Source of the DNA: Streptomyces justiciae | Lineage (GTDB): Bacteria > Actinomycetota > Actinomycetes > Streptomycetales > Streptomycetaceae | NCBI RefSeq assembly: GCF_015163075.1 | Contig: NZ_JADDXU010000005.1 | Span: forward strand, 248,001 to 312,000 | Reading direction: 5' to 3' | Length of the DNA stretch: 64,000 nucleotides | Shown: positions 26,714 through 36,127 of the stretch, piece after piece | Layout of the letters: each line of letters begins with the position of its first letter | How positions within the stretch are numbered: the stretch's first letter is position 1 | Made by a program: the position numbers and the translations under genes | The notes under the pieces: generated by a model | What the model saw: only the letters and a program-made list of their open reading frames with translations | Database searches by the model: none | Told to the model about the DNA's origin: nothing

Positions 26714-27973
26714 ATGGAGGCCGGGAAGCACGACCGGTGGGCGACGCATCGCGCGCGAGCGCCCTGGCCGTACGCGGCACTCGACGTCCCGGCGCTGCGC
26801 GCCGGCGGCCGACTCGCCCGGCCGCTGCGGCAGTTCGTGGTGAAGACCAACAGCCGGTGCAATCTGGCGTGCACCTACTGCTACGTCTACGAGATGGCGG
26901 ACGGCACCTGGCGTGACCGCCCCGCCGTTATCAGCGCCGAGGTCCGCGCGCTCACCGTCCGCCGCATCGCCGACCACGCCCGCCGGCACCGCCTGCCGAG
27001 CGTCGACCTGGTCCTGCACGGCGGCGAGCCGCTGCTCACCCCGGCCGCCGAACTGGCCGCGTTCGTCGAGGAGTTACGCGCCGCCCTGCCGACGGGCTGC
27101 GCGCTCTCGGCCACCGTCCAGACCAACGCCACGCTCCTGACGGCCGAGCGGCTGGACGCGCTCGCGGCGGCCGGCATCCGGGTCGGCGTCAGCCTCGACG
27201 GCGGGCCCGGGCACAACGGCCGGCGCGTCGACCACGCCGGACGGCCCTCCTGGCCCGCCGCCGCCCGGGGCCTGCGCCTGCTCGCCGAGCGGCCCGAGAG
27301 CTACGCGGGCCTGCTGTGCGTCGTAGACCTGGAGCAGGACCCGGTCGAGACCTACGAGTCGCTGCTGAGCTTCGCGCCCCCGGCCATCGACCTGCTGCTG
27401 CCCCTGGGCAACTGGAGCAGCCCGCCGCCGGGCCGCCGACCGGGCCGCACCCCGTACGCGGACTGGCTGATCGCCGTCTTCGACCACTGGTGGGACGCCG
27501 GCCGGCGGCGGACCCGGATCCGACGGTTCGAAGAGGTCATCGCCCTGCTGTTCGGGCTGCCCACCGGCACCGAGGCGCTCGGCCTCGCCGCTGCGGTCAC
27601 CGCCGTCGTCGAGACCGACGGGTCGATCGAGCTGATCGACACCCTCAAGTCGGCCTACGACGGTGCCGCGGACACCGGACTCCATGTCGCCCGCGACGGG
27701 TTCGACGCGCTGCTGGACCATCCGGGCTTCGCCGCCCGCCAGTTGGGCCCCGCCGCGCTCGCCCCCGTCTGCCAGGCCTGCGACCTCGTCACCGTGTGCG
27801 GCGGAGGCCACTACGTGCACCGCTTCCGCGACGGCGACGGCTTCCGCAACCCGTCGGTGTACTGCACCGAACTCGACGCGCTGATCCGGCACATCGCCGG
27901 CCGGCTGCGCGCCGCGGTCCCCGAACGCCCCGCGCCGGACGCGGACCCGTGGGCGGGAGCCCTGCCGTGCTGA
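26714..27973 (+). CDS. fxsB: FxsB-type radical SAM/SPASM cyclophane-forming maturase
   Basis: This 419-residue radical SAM enzyme has the 4Fe-4S/SAM motif C49-N-L-A-C53-T-Y-C56 followed by Y-V-Y-E, and H-G-G-E-P-L-L (the GGEP motif). The C-terminal SPASM region, with C-x2-C, V-C-G-G-G-H-Y-V-H-R-F and a last Cys at V-Y-C-T-E, would hold auxiliary clusters. It is expected to install the C-C crosslink on the peptide encoded 62 bp upstream. It is shorter than the fused FxsB forms that carry an inactivated peptidase-like tail; here that part is a separate gene overlapping by 7 bases. The open frame extends upstream, but ATG 26714 with GGGG upstream fits homologues. Confidence 0.9.
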   Translation: MEAGKHDRWATHRARAPWPYAALDVPALRAGGRLARPLRQFVVKTNSRCNLACTYCYVYEMADGTWRDRPAVISAEVRALTVRRIADHARRHRLPSVDLVLHGGEPLLTPAAELAAFVEELRAALPTGCALSATVQTNATLLTAERLDALAAAGIRVGVSLDGGPGHNGRRVDHAGRPSWPAAARGLRLLAERPESYAGLLCVVDLEQDPVETYESLLSFAPPAIDLLLPLGNWSSPPPGRRPGRTPYADWLIAVFDHWWDAGRRRTRIRRFEEVIALLFGLPTGTEALGLAAAVTAVVETDGSIELIDTLKSAYDGAADTGLHVARDGFDALLDHPGFAARQLGPAALAPVCQACDLVTVCGGGHYVHRFRDGDGFRNPSVYCTELDALIRHIAGRLRAAVPERPAPDADPWAGALPC

Positions 27974-29163
27974 CCACGACCCGGCCCCGCACCACGGGCG
28001 ACACCCGCCGCATCGCCGTGTCCACCACGGAGTTACGGCAGCTCGGCACGACCACCCCCGACCCGGACACCGCCCGCCTGCTGCTCGCCACCCGGGTCAG
28101 CAAACGCCTGCTGCTGCTGCGCACCTTCCTCGACGCCGTGCCCCGCCCGGGCGAGAGCGCCGACCACTGGGCCCTGCTGGAGGCGGCCGAGCGCGCCGCG
28201 CCCGAGGCCGTGCGCGAGGTGCTGCACCACCCCGCCGTCGGCTCCTGGGCCGAGGAGACCCTGCGGCGACTGCGCGCTTCCCGCCCCGACGCGCCGCCCG
28301 ACCTCGGCTACTTCGGCGCGATGGCAGCGGCGGCGGCCCTGCGCGCGGGTCTCGACTTCTCCGTGCGCCTCAGAAGCGGCGGACGGCTCCTCGCACTGCC
28401 CTCGCTGGGCGCCCTGCGCCGCGAGCGGCCGGGCGTCCTCACGGTCACCGCCGAATCCTGGCGGCAACCGCCCGCGGACTGCCAGGCGCTGCCCCTGCAC
28501 CGGCTCGCCGGCACCACGGTCACCCTCGACGACCTCGATCCCTACCGGGCCCCCCGCCCCTTCGGCCGCGTCCGGCCCGCCCGCCGCCTCACGGCCCAGG
28601 GACGCGCCCAGTGGGACCGCCGCTTCACCGGGGCGATGGCGCTCCTGGACCGGGTGGACCCGGCGCGCGCCGAGGAGATCCGCACCCTGCTCAGCTGTGT
28701 GGTCCCGCTGGCCCGCACCTCACGCTCCGCCGGGGCGACCGCACCCGCCACCCCCGGCTCGGTTCTGCTGCGCCCACGCGCCCGGCTCGACCTCGCCGCC
28801 GCGCTGGTGCACGAGGTGGCGCACGGCAAGCTGGCCGCCCTGAGCGATCTCGTCCGGCTCCACACCGCCGGGCCCGAGCCGCACTACCGCGTGCCGTGGC
28901 GGCCCGACCGGCGGCCCTTCGAGGGACTTCTGCACGGGACGTACGCCCATGCTGCTCTGGCCGGGTGGTGGCGGAGGGCGGCACACGCCGGAGTGGACGG
29001 TGCGTCAGCCCGGCACGCCCATTATGGGCGTCAAGTCACCGCAGTGCTCCCCGTACTCGTCGGCTCCCGCCATCTCACGCCCGAGGGGCACGAGTTCGTC
29101 GGCGCCCTTGCCGACCACGGGGCGCGCATTCGTTCGAGGAACACGGAAGAGGGGCGCCAGTGA
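27967..29163 (+). CDS. HExxH-motif protein, aKG-HExxH-type peptide beta-hydroxylase family
   Basis: This 398-residue protein carries L-V-H282-E-V-A-H286-G-K, the HExxH motif of the family first called mod_HExxH, found beside radical SAM peptide maturases and now annotated as alpha-ketoglutarate-type peptide beta-hydroxylases. The N-terminal 250 residues are helical and variable (R-V-S-K-R-L-L-L-L-R-T-F-L-D-A-V). It starts at GTG 27967 inside the end of fxsB, with GGGAG 8 bases before. It likely hydroxylates the same peptide or a neighbour residue of the crosslink. A further histidine ligand, perhaps H-Y-G-R or the H-G-T-Y-A-H region, is likely but not certain. Confidence 0.83.
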   Translation: MLTTTRPRTTGDTRRIAVSTTELRQLGTTTPDPDTARLLLATRVSKRLLLLRTFLDAVPRPGESADHWALLEAAERAAPEAVREVLHHPAVGSWAEETLRRLRASRPDAPPDLGYFGAMAAAAALRAGLDFSVRLRSGGRLLALPSLGALRRERPGVLTVTAESWRQPPADCQALPLHRLAGTTVTLDDLDPYRAPRPFGRVRPARRLTAQGRAQWDRRFTGAMALLDRVDPARAEEIRTLLSCVVPLARTSRSAGATAPATPGSVLLRPRARLDLAAALVHEVAHGKLAALSDLVRLHTAGPEPHYRVPWRPDRRPFEGLLHGTYAHAALAGWWRRAAHAGVDGASARHAHYGRQVTAVLPVLVGSRHLTPEGHEFVGALADHGARIRSRNTEEGRQ

Positions 29164-32153
29164 CCGTCAGGGCAACCGACAAAGACGCCGGTCCACAGCA
29201 CTTCCTGGTCAGCTACGTGGGGTACGACCGTACCTGGGCGGGCTGGCTCGGGCACCGTCTGGAGGAGCACGGCCACCGGGTCACCCTGCGGCCGCTGGAC
29301 CCCCAGGCGAGCGCGACGCTCACCGACGCCCTCGCCGACCTCGGCCGGGCCAGCGGCAAGGTGATCATGGTGCTCAGCGACCGGTACTTCGGCCGCGGCG
29401 GGCACACCACCCAGCAGTGGAACGAGGCGCTCGCCGCCGTCACCGAGCGCGAACCCGGCCGCTACGTCGGTGTCACCCTCACCAGCGGCACCACGCCCGG
29501 CGCCGCCGCGGCACTGGAACCCGTCGAGCTGTGGGGCATCGACGCCCGCGAAGCCGAGTACCGCGTCCTGCGCCGACTCGGGCTGCCCGTGGAGCGGCTC
29601 GGCGTCAGCACCGGACGGCACGGCCCGCGCTTCCCCAACGACCCGCCCGAGGTCTGGGGCGGGGTGCCCCGCCGCAACCCGCGGTTCACCGGCCGGATCG
29701 AGGTCATGAACCGGCTGCGCGAACGCCTCCAGGAAGCGCCGTCCGGCGCCAAGGTGGTCACGCTGCTGGGCATGTCCGGCGTCGGCAAGACCCAGATCGC
29801 CACCGAGTACACCTATCGCTACGCCTCCGAGTACGACGTGGTCTGGTGGGTGCCGGCCCAGGACCGGGCCAGCATGCGCGAACGCCTCGCCGAACTGGCC
29901 CCCGCCTTCCAGCTCGGCGTCGAGGCGGCGAGCTACGGCGAACGCATCCGTACCGCCCTGGAGGCCCTGCGCAGGGGCCGCCCCTACGGCCGCTGGCTGA
30001 TCGTCTTCGACGGGTGCGACGAGCCCGACATCCTCACCGATCTGCTGCCCTCCGGCGCCGGCGACGTCATCATCACCTCCCGCAACCGCGACTGGGCCAC
30101 CCGCAACACCCAGCTCGTCGAGGTGCCCGTCTACACGCGCCGGGAGAGCGTCATCTTCATCCGGCGCCGGGCCCTGCGGCTGCGCGCCGAGGAGGCGGAG
30201 CAACTCGCGGAGGCGCTCGGCGACTTCCCGCTCGCGCTCGACCAGACGGCGGGCTGGCTCGCGGACTCACCGATGACGGTCCCGGCCTACCTCGACCTCC
30301 TCAAGCAACGCCTGGACGCCCCCGACGTGCTGCGCGTCTCGGAGGAGTTCCCCACGCCGTTCCCGCAGTCCATCGCGATACTCCTCAACAGCATCCGCGA
30401 GGAGTTCCCCGACGCCCGCGCCCTGCTGCGGCTGTGCGTGTTCTTCGCGCCCGGCCGGGTCCCGCTCCGGCTGCTGCGGCAGATCCCCGCGACCGACCTC
30501 CCCGAGGAGTACTCGGGCCTGATGAACGACCAGGTCCGCTGGAACGCCGCCCTCAACAAACTCGTTCAGTTCTCCGTCGCCGGTCTCGAGTACTCCGAGC
30601 ACTCCGCGGAGGCCGGCGGCAGCGTGGAGACCGTACAACTGCACAGCATGGTCTACGGCGTCGTACGGCAGGACGTCGCGGCGGACGAGACCACCGTGCT
30701 GTCCCGGGCCGTGCGACGGGTGCTGGCCAAGGCCGACCCGGGCGGCCCGGCGGAGCCGCGCAACTGGGCGCGGTACGCCGAACTCATTCCGCATCTGGAA
30801 CCGTCCGGGGCGCTGGCCAGCAGCAACCCGGAGATCCAGAACTTCGTCCTGCAGTGCCTGCGCTTCCTCAACTTCAGCGGCGAGTACCGCACCTGCCTCG
30901 CCCTGTGCGAGCAGGCCGACCAGCAGTGGCGGGACAAACTCGGCGACCACCACGCCCAGGTCCGCGAACTCGGCTACACCTTCGGGGCCGTGCTGCGGAT
31001 GCTCGGCCAGTTCCGGCGGGCGGAGGCGCTGAGCCGGCGCATGGTCGACCAGCTCAGCGAGGAGCGCGGCGACCGGGACCTGGAGACGCTGCGGGCGATG
31101 AGCCTGCTCGGCTCGGTGCTGCTGCGGATGGCCAAGTACGACACCGCGCGCGAGCTGTTCGAGCACGGCTGGACGACGTACCGCAGCCTGCTCGGCGAGG
31201 ACGACGCCAGCGCCCTGGACGCGCAGAACAACCTCGCCGTGGCCCTGCGGCTGCTGGGCCGCTACCGGGAGGCGTACGAACTCGACCTGGACACCCTGCG
31301 CCGCCGGGAACGCGTCATGCGCACCCGGCACCTCAACACCCTCAGCTCCGGCATCTCCTGCGCCCGCGGCCTCAGACTGATGGGCCGGTACACCGAGGCG
31401 CTCTCCCACCAGGAGCAGAGCCTGCGGCTGAACCGGGCCCTGCTCGGCGAGAACCACCCCCTCACCCTGCTCGCCGAGCACAACCTCGCCCTGTGCCAGC
31501 GCCGCGGCGGCGACCTCAACCGCGCCGGCGACGGACTGCGCGACGTCTACGAACGCAGCCGCCGCGTCTTCGGCGCCGACTACCCGGCCACCTTGATGAT
31601 CGCCTCCGACCTCGCCGCCTACCTGCGCGAGTACGGCAATCTCGACGAGTCCGGCCGGCTCACCGAGGACGTCGTCTCCGCCTACCTCCGCCAGCTGGGC
31701 CCCGCCCACCCCTACTACCTGGGCGAGCTGTCCAACCTGGGCCTGGTGCTGCGGGCGCAGGGCGCGCGGGAGGAGGCCCACAACCTGTGCGAGCAGGCGC
31801 TCGTCGGCATGGACAACGCCCTCGGCTCCCGGCACCCGTGGACCTTGGGCGCCGCCATGAACGCGGCCGCCGGGCGCAACTTCACCCGCCGCCTGGACGA
31901 GGCCTTCGCCCTGTCGACGGCGACGTACGACGGCTGCCGCGCCGTCCTCGGCGACCATCACCCGATGACACTCAGCGCCCAGGTGGCCCTCGCCTACGAC
32001 CTGCGGGACGTGGGGCGCCCCGACGAGGCCGACCCGCTGGAACAGGACGCCCTGCGGCGGCTGGCCGAGACCCTCGGACCGCAGCACATCCACACCGTCT
32101 CGGCCCGGGAACGGGTGCGCCCCTACTGGGAGTTCGAACCGCAGCCCGCCTGA
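29160..32153 (+). CDS. fxsT: TIR / NB-ARC / TPR protein of the FxSxx-COOH system
   Basis: This 997-residue protein is built like a plant or animal NLR. Residues 10-150 form a TIR-like domain (H-F-L-V-S-Y-V-G-Y-D-R-T-W, V-I-M-V-L-S-D-R-Y-F and a candidate catalytic Glu89 in Q-W-N-E-A-L). Next is an NB-ARC switch with P-loop G-M-S-G-V-G-K210-T-Q, Walker B W-L-I-V-F-D-G-C-D-E and I-I-T-S-R-N-R-D. From about 560 to the end come TPR hairpins with the repeated R-A-L-L-G-E-N-H-P-L-T-L pattern. The GTG start overlaps the preceding stop (GTGA). Last gene of the island, followed by a hairpin. It probably senses the mature peptide or an invader through the TPRs and signals by TIR-driven NAD chemistry; the activity is inferred. 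Confidence 0.9.
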   Translation: MTVRATDKDAGPQHFLVSYVGYDRTWAGWLGHRLEEHGHRVTLRPLDPQASATLTDALADLGRASGKVIMVLSDRYFGRGGHTTQQWNEALAAVTEREPGRYVGVTLTSGTTPGAAAALEPVELWGIDAREAEYRVLRRLGLPVERLGVSTGRHGPRFPNDPPEVWGGVPRRNPRFTGRIEVMNRLRERLQEAPSGAKVVTLLGMSGVGKTQIATEYTYRYASEYDVVWWVPAQDRASMRERLAELAPAFQLGVEAASYGERIRTALEALRRGRPYGRWLIVFDGCDEPDILTDLLPSGAGDVIITSRNRDWATRNTQLVEVPVYTRRESVIFIRRRALRLRAEEAEQLAEALGDFPLALDQTAGWLADSPMTVPAYLDLLKQRLDAPDVLRVSEEFPTPFPQSIAILLNSIREEFPDARALLRLCVFFAPGRVPLRLLRQIPATDLPEEYSGLMNDQVRWNAALNKLVQFSVAGLEYSEHSAEAGGSVETVQLHSMVYGVVRQDVAADETTVLSRAVRRVLAKADPGGPAEPRNWARYAELIPHLEPSGALASSNPEIQNFVLQCLRFLNFSGEYRTCLALCEQADQQWRDKLGDHHAQVRELGYTFGAVLRMLGQFRRAEALSRRMVDQLSEERGDRDLETLRAMSLLGSVLLRMAKYDTARELFEHGWTTYRSLLGEDDASALDAQNNLAVALRLLGRYREAYELDLDTLRRRERVMRTRHLNTLSSGISCARGLRLMGRYTEALSHQEQSLRLNRALLGENHPLTLLAEHNLALCQRRGGDLNRAGDGLRDVYERSRRVFGADYPATLMIASDLAAYLREYGNLDESGRLTEDVVSAYLRQLGPAHPYYLGELSNLGLVLRAQGAREEAHNLCEQALVGMDNALGSRHPWTLGAAMNAAAGRNFTRRLDEAFALSTATYDGCRAVLGDHHPMTLSAQVALAYDLRDVGRPDEADPLEQDALRRLAETLGPQHIHTVSARERVRPYWEFEPQPA

Positions 32154-32172
32154 CCAGGACCGCTCACGGACA

Positions 32173-32214
32173 GCCGGAAGGCCCGGCCCCGCAAAGGGGA
32201 CCGGGCCTTCCGGC
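32173..32214. terminator. 14-bp hairpin between the island and kgd
   Basis: A perfect 14-bp stem, GCCGGAAGGCCCGG at 32173-32186 with its complement at 32201-32214 around a 14-base loop, lies between the converging ends of the TIR-NB-ARC-TPR gene and the 2-oxoglutarate dehydrogenase gene. Confidence 0.85.
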
Positions 32215-32231
32215 GTGCCGGACGCAGAGGC

Positions 32232-35200
32232 CTACGCCTCGAACACCTCACGCACCAACTGCTCCTGCTCGGCCTGGTGCCGCTTCGCCGAACCCACCGC
32301 CGGCGACGAGCTGTGCGGGCGCGAGATGCGCCGCAGGCGCTCGCCGTGCGGGACGTCCGCGCCGACCGCCAGGTCGAGGTGGTCGATCAGGTTGAGCGCG
32401 ATGAACGGCCAGGCACCCTGGTTCGCCGGCTCCTCCTGGGCCCACAGGTACTTCTCGGCGTTCGGGTACTTGGCGATCTCGGCCTGGAGCTCGGCACCCG
32501 GCAGCGGGTACAGGCGCTCGATCCGGATGATCGCCGTGTCCGTGATGCCGCGCTTGACCCGCTCGGCCTCCAGGTCGTAGTACAGCTTGCCCGCCACGAA
32601 GACGACCTTGCGGACCGCGGCCGGGTCCACCGACGCGTCGCCGATGACCGGGCGGAACTGACCCGACGTGAACTCCTCCGTCTTCGACGCGGCGGCCTTC
32701 AGACGCAGCATCGACTTCGGGGTGAAGACCACCAGCGGCTTGTGGTGCGGGTTGTGCACCTGCCACCGCAGGAGGTGGAAGTAGTTCGACGGGAGGGTCG
32801 GCATCGCGACCGTCATGTTGTTCTGGGCGCAGAGCTGGAGGAACCGCTCGACACGGGCCGAGGAGTGGTCCGGGCCCTGGCCCTCGTAGCCGTGGGGGAG
32901 GAGGAGCGTGACACCGCTCGTCTGGCCCCACTTCTGCTCCGCCGCCGAGATGTACTCGTCGACCACCGTCTGCGCGCCGTTGACGAAGTCGCCGAACTGC
33001 GCCTCCCACATCACGAGCGCGTCGGGGCGGGCCAGCGAGTAGCCGTACTCGAAGCCCATGACCGCGTACTCGGAGAGCAGGGAGTTGTAGACGTTGTAGC
33101 GGGCCTGGTCCTCGGCGAGGTACTGGAGCGGGGTGTACTCCTCGCCCGTCTCGCGGTTGATGAGGACCGCGTGGCGCTGGCCGAAGGTGCCGCGCTGGGA
33201 GTCCTGGCCCGACAGGCGGACCGGGGTGCCCTCCAGGAGCAGCGAGCCGACGGCGAGGGTCTCGCCCATGCCCCAGTCGATCGTCCCGTCCTCGACCATC
33301 GTCGCCCGGCGCTGGAGCTGCGGCAGCAGACGCGGGTGGACGTGGAAGGTGTCCGGGATGTTGACCTGGGACTCGGCGATCCGCTTGACGACCTCGGAGG
33401 AGATCGCGGTGTTCACGGCGACCGGGAACTCCGCCTGCGGGTCCGACACCGGGCCGGTGGCCGGCTGGGAGACGGCCTCGCGGACCTCGGTGAAGACCTT
33501 CTCCAGCTGGCCCTGGTAGTCCTGGAGCGCCTGCTCGGCCTCTTCCAGGGTGATGTCGCCGCGACCGATGAGGGACTCGGTGTAGAGCTTGCGCACCGAG
33601 CGCTTCTTGTCGATCAGGTCGTACATCAGCGGCTGCGTGAACGCCGGGTTGTCCGACTCGTTGTGACCGCGGCGGCGGTAGCAGATGAGGTCGATGACCA
33701 CATCCTTGTTGAACGCCTGGCGGAACTCGAAGGCGAGGCGGGCGACGCGGACGACGGCCTCGGGGTCGTCGCCGTTCACGTGGAAGATCGGCGCCTCGAT
33801 CATGCGGGCCACGTCCGTGGCGTACATGGAGGAACGCGACGACTCGGGAGCCGCCGTGAAGCCGACCTGGTTGTTGATGACGATGTGGACCGTGCCGCCG
33901 GTGCGGTAGCCGCGCAGCTGCGACATGTTCAGGGTCTCGGCCACCACGCCCTGGCCCGCGAAGGCCGCGTCACCGTGCAGGGCGACCGGCAGGACGGTGA
34001 AGTCCGTGCCGCCCTTGTTGATGATGTCCTGCTTGGCGCGGGCGATGCCCTCGATGACCGGGTCGACCGTCTCCAGGTGGGACGGGTTCGCGGCCAGCGA
34101 GACGGTGATCTGCTCGCCGTCCAGGCCCGTGAAGGTGCCCTGGGCGCCCAGGTGGTACTTCACGTCACCGGAGCCGTGCATCGACTTCGGGTCGAGGTTG
34201 CCCTCGAACTCGCGGAAGATCTGCGCGTACGACTTGCCGACGATGTTGGCGAGCACGTTCAGGCGGCCGCGGTGGGCCATGCCGATGACGACCTCGTCCA
34301 GGCGCGACTCGGCCGCGCTGTCGATGACCGCGTCCAGCAGCGGGATGACGGACTCGCCGCCCTCCAGGGAGAACCGCTTCTGGCCGACGTACTTCGTCTG
34401 CAGGAAGGTCTCGAAGGCCTCCGCCGCGTTCAGCCGGCGCAGGATGCGCAGCTGCTCCTCGCGCTCCGGCTTGGAGTGCGGGCGCTCGATGCGGTCCTGG
34501 ATCCACTTGCGCTGCTTGGGGTCCTGGATGTGCATGAACTCGATGCCGGTGGTGCGGCAGTACGAGTCGCGCAGCACGCCGAGGATGTCGCGCAGCTTCA
34601 TCAGGGACTTGCCGGAGAAGCCGCCGACCGCGAACTCGCGCTCCAGGTCCCACAGGGTGAGGCCGTGCTCGGTGATGTCGAGGTCGGGGTGCTTGCGCTG
34701 GCGGTACTCCAGCGGGTCGGTGTCGGCCATGACGTGGCCGCGGACCCGGTAGGAGTGGATCAGCTCGAAGACACGGGCGGCCTTCGTGACGTCGTCGTCG
34801 TGCGAGGCGTCGATGTCCCGGAGCCAGCGGACCGGCTCGTAGGGGATGCGCAGGGCCTCGAAGATGTCGTCGTAGAAGCCGTTCTCACCGAGGAGCAGGT
34901 TCGCGACGATCCGCAGGAACTCGCCGGAGGCGGCGCCCTGGATGACCCGGTGGTCGTAGGTCGACGTGAGCGTCATGACCTTCGAGATGCCGAGCTTGTT
35001 CAGGGTGTCCTGGGAGGTGCCCTGGAACTCCGCGGGGTAGTCCATGGAGCCGACGCCCATGATGACCGACTGACCGGGCATGAGGCGCGGGACCGAGTGG
35101 ACGGTGCCGAGGCCGCCGGGGTTGGTCAGGGAGACCGTGACACCGGAGAAGTCGTCCATCGTCAGCTTGCCGTCACGGGCGCGGCGGACGATGTCCTCGT

Positions 35201-36047
35201 AGGCCTGCCAGAACTCGAAGAAGTTCAGCGTCTCGGCCTTCTTGATGCCCGCGACGACCAGCTGGCGGTCGCCGTTGGGCTTCACCAGGTCGATGGCGAG
35301 GCCGAAGTTGACGTGCTCCGGCTTGACCAGGGTGGGCTTGCCGTCCTTCTCCGTGAAGGAGTAGTTCATCGACGGCATGGCCTTGATGGCCTGCACCATC
35401 GCGTACCCGATGAGGTGGGTGAAGGAGATCTTCCCGCCCCGGGCGCGCTTCAGGTGGTTGTTGATCACGATGCGGTTGTCGAAGAGCAGCTTCACCGGGA
35501 CCGCGCGCACGGACGTGGCCGTGGGCACCTCGATGGAGGCGTTCATGTTCTTCGCGACCGCGGCGGCGGGGCCGCGCAGCGTGACCAGCTCGGGGCCCTC
35601 CGCGGACGCGGCGGCCGGCTCGGCCTTCGGCTTGGCCGCGGCGGGCTTCGCCGGAGCCGGAGCCGAAGCAGCCGCAGGAGCAGCGGCCGGAGCCGGAGCC
35701 GGGGCGGCGGCCTTGGCGGGCGCCGGAGCGGCGGCAGCGGGCTGCGCGGCCGCGGGAGCCGGCGCGGGCACCGAGGGCGCCGCAGGAGCCGCGGGGGCGG
35801 CAGGAGCCGCCGGAGCCGGGGCGGCGGGGGCCGGAGCAGCAGCCGCAGCCGGGGCGGCGGCCGCGCCCGGCTTGTAGTCGGCGAAGAAGTCCCACCAGGC
35901 TCGGTCTACCGAATTCGGGTCCTGGAGGTACTGCTGATAGATCTCGTCGACGAGCCACTCGTTCGGTCCGAACGCGGCCGCGGGGTTCTTGCCCGCTTGG
36001 TCTGCGTCGGTCGACATGCTCGAGTTACTGGGGGACTGTGGCGACAC
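32232..36047 (-). CDS. kgd: multifunctional 2-oxoglutarate dehydrogenase (E2-like + E1)
   Basis: This 1271-residue actinobacterial Kgd/OdhA-type protein of the TCA cycle has three visible parts. Residues 20-55 are an N-terminal E1 tail (N-E-W-L-V-D-E-I-Y-Q-Q-Y-L). Residues about 55-145 are a low-complexity Ala/Pro linker. Residues 150-380 are an acyltransferase domain of E2 type, with T-Y-D-H-R-V-I-Q-G-A. From 400 to the end is the thiamine-diphosphate E1 (H-G-D-A-A-F-A-G-Q-G, I-V-I-N-N-Q-V-G-F). There is no lipoyl domain, so lipoyl groups must come from another protein. GTG 36047 matches the known S-P-Q-S-P-S-N start of orthologues; ATG 36017 and GTG 36074 are alternatives. Confidence 0.95.
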   Translation of the reverse strand: MSPQSPSNSSMSTDADQAGKNPAAAFGPNEWLVDEIYQQYLQDPNSVDRAWWDFFADYKPGAAAAPAAAAAPAPAAPAPAAPAAPAAPAAPSVPAPAPAAAQPAAAAPAPAKAAAPAPAPAAAPAAASAPAPAKPAAAKPKAEPAAASAEGPELVTLRGPAAAVAKNMNASIEVPTATSVRAVPVKLLFDNRIVINNHLKRARGGKISFTHLIGYAMVQAIKAMPSMNYSFTEKDGKPTLVKPEHVNFGLAIDLVKPNGDRQLVVAGIKKAETLNFFEFWQAYEDIVRRARDGKLTMDDFSGVTVSLTNPGGLGTVHSVPRLMPGQSVIMGVGSMDYPAEFQGTSQDTLNKLGISKVMTLTSTYDHRVIQGAASGEFLRIVANLLLGENGFYDDIFEALRIPYEPVRWLRDIDASHDDDVTKAARVFELIHSYRVRGHVMADTDPLEYRQRKHPDLDITEHGLTLWDLEREFAVGGFSGKSLMKLRDILGVLRDSYCRTTGIEFMHIQDPKQRKWIQDRIERPHSKPEREEQLRILRRLNAAEAFETFLQTKYVGQKRFSLEGGESVIPLLDAVIDSAAESRLDEVVIGMAHRGRLNVLANIVGKSYAQIFREFEGNLDPKSMHGSGDVKYHLGAQGTFTGLDGEQITVSLAANPSHLETVDPVIEGIARAKQDIINKGGTDFTVLPVALHGDAAFAGQGVVAETLNMSQLRGYRTGGTVHIVINNQVGFTAAPESSRSSMYATDVARMIEAPIFHVNGDDPEAVVRVARLAFEFRQAFNKDVVIDLICYRRRGHNESDNPAFTQPLMYDLIDKKRSVRKLYTESLIGRGDITLEEAEQALQDYQGQLEKVFTEVREAVSQPATGPVSDPQAEFPVAVNTAISSEVVKRIAESQVNIPDTFHVHPRLLPQLQRRATMVEDGTIDWGMGETLAVGSLLLEGTPVRLSGQDSQRGTFGQRHAVLINRETGEEYTPLQYLAEDQARYNVYNSLLSEYAVMGFEYGYSLARPDALVMWEAQFGDFVNGAQTVVDEYISAAEQKWGQTSGVTLLLPHGYEGQGPDHSSARVERFLQLCAQNNMTVAMPTLPSNYFHLLRWQVHNPHHKPLVVFTPKSMLRLKAAASKTEEFTSGQFRPVIGDASVDPAAVRKVVFVAGKLYYDLEAERVKRGITDTAIIRIERLYPLPGAELQAEIAKYPNAEKYLWAQEEPANQGAWPFIALNLIDHLDLAVGADVPHGERLRRISRPHSSSPAVGSAKRHQAEQEQLVREVFEA

Positions 36048-36097
36048 GGCGGCAACCGCCCTCTTCCGCTTCACAAGGTGATGGACAGCGGGAATAA

Positions 36098-36127
36098 AGG
36101 CTACGCCTCCAAGACCCAGAAGGTCAG
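36098..36127 (-). promoter_or_regulatory. candidate kgd promoter
   Basis: Read toward kgd, CTGACC (36122-36127) and TAGCCT (36098-36103) are separated by 18 bases. The -10 fits the TAGrrT style of Streptomyces housekeeping promoters. This would give a leader of about 45 bases. No site for a known regulator was seen. Confidence 0.35.

Noticed and set aside
24251..27019. 922-codon open frame antisense to the vWA and radical SAM genes
   Set aside because: It spans two well-supported genes and their gap, with low-complexity composition typical of GC-rich shadow frames.
28949..32395. 1148-codon frame on the same strand as the TIR-NB-ARC-TPR gene
   Set aside because: Out-of-frame shadow, Arg/Pro-rich, no domain; the overlapping frame has clear TIR, NB-ARC and TPR motifs.
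35587..35880. Simple-sequence repeat or mobile repeat
   Set aside because: This is the Ala/Pro linker of the 2-oxoglutarate dehydrogenase, coding and in frame, a known feature of that protein.
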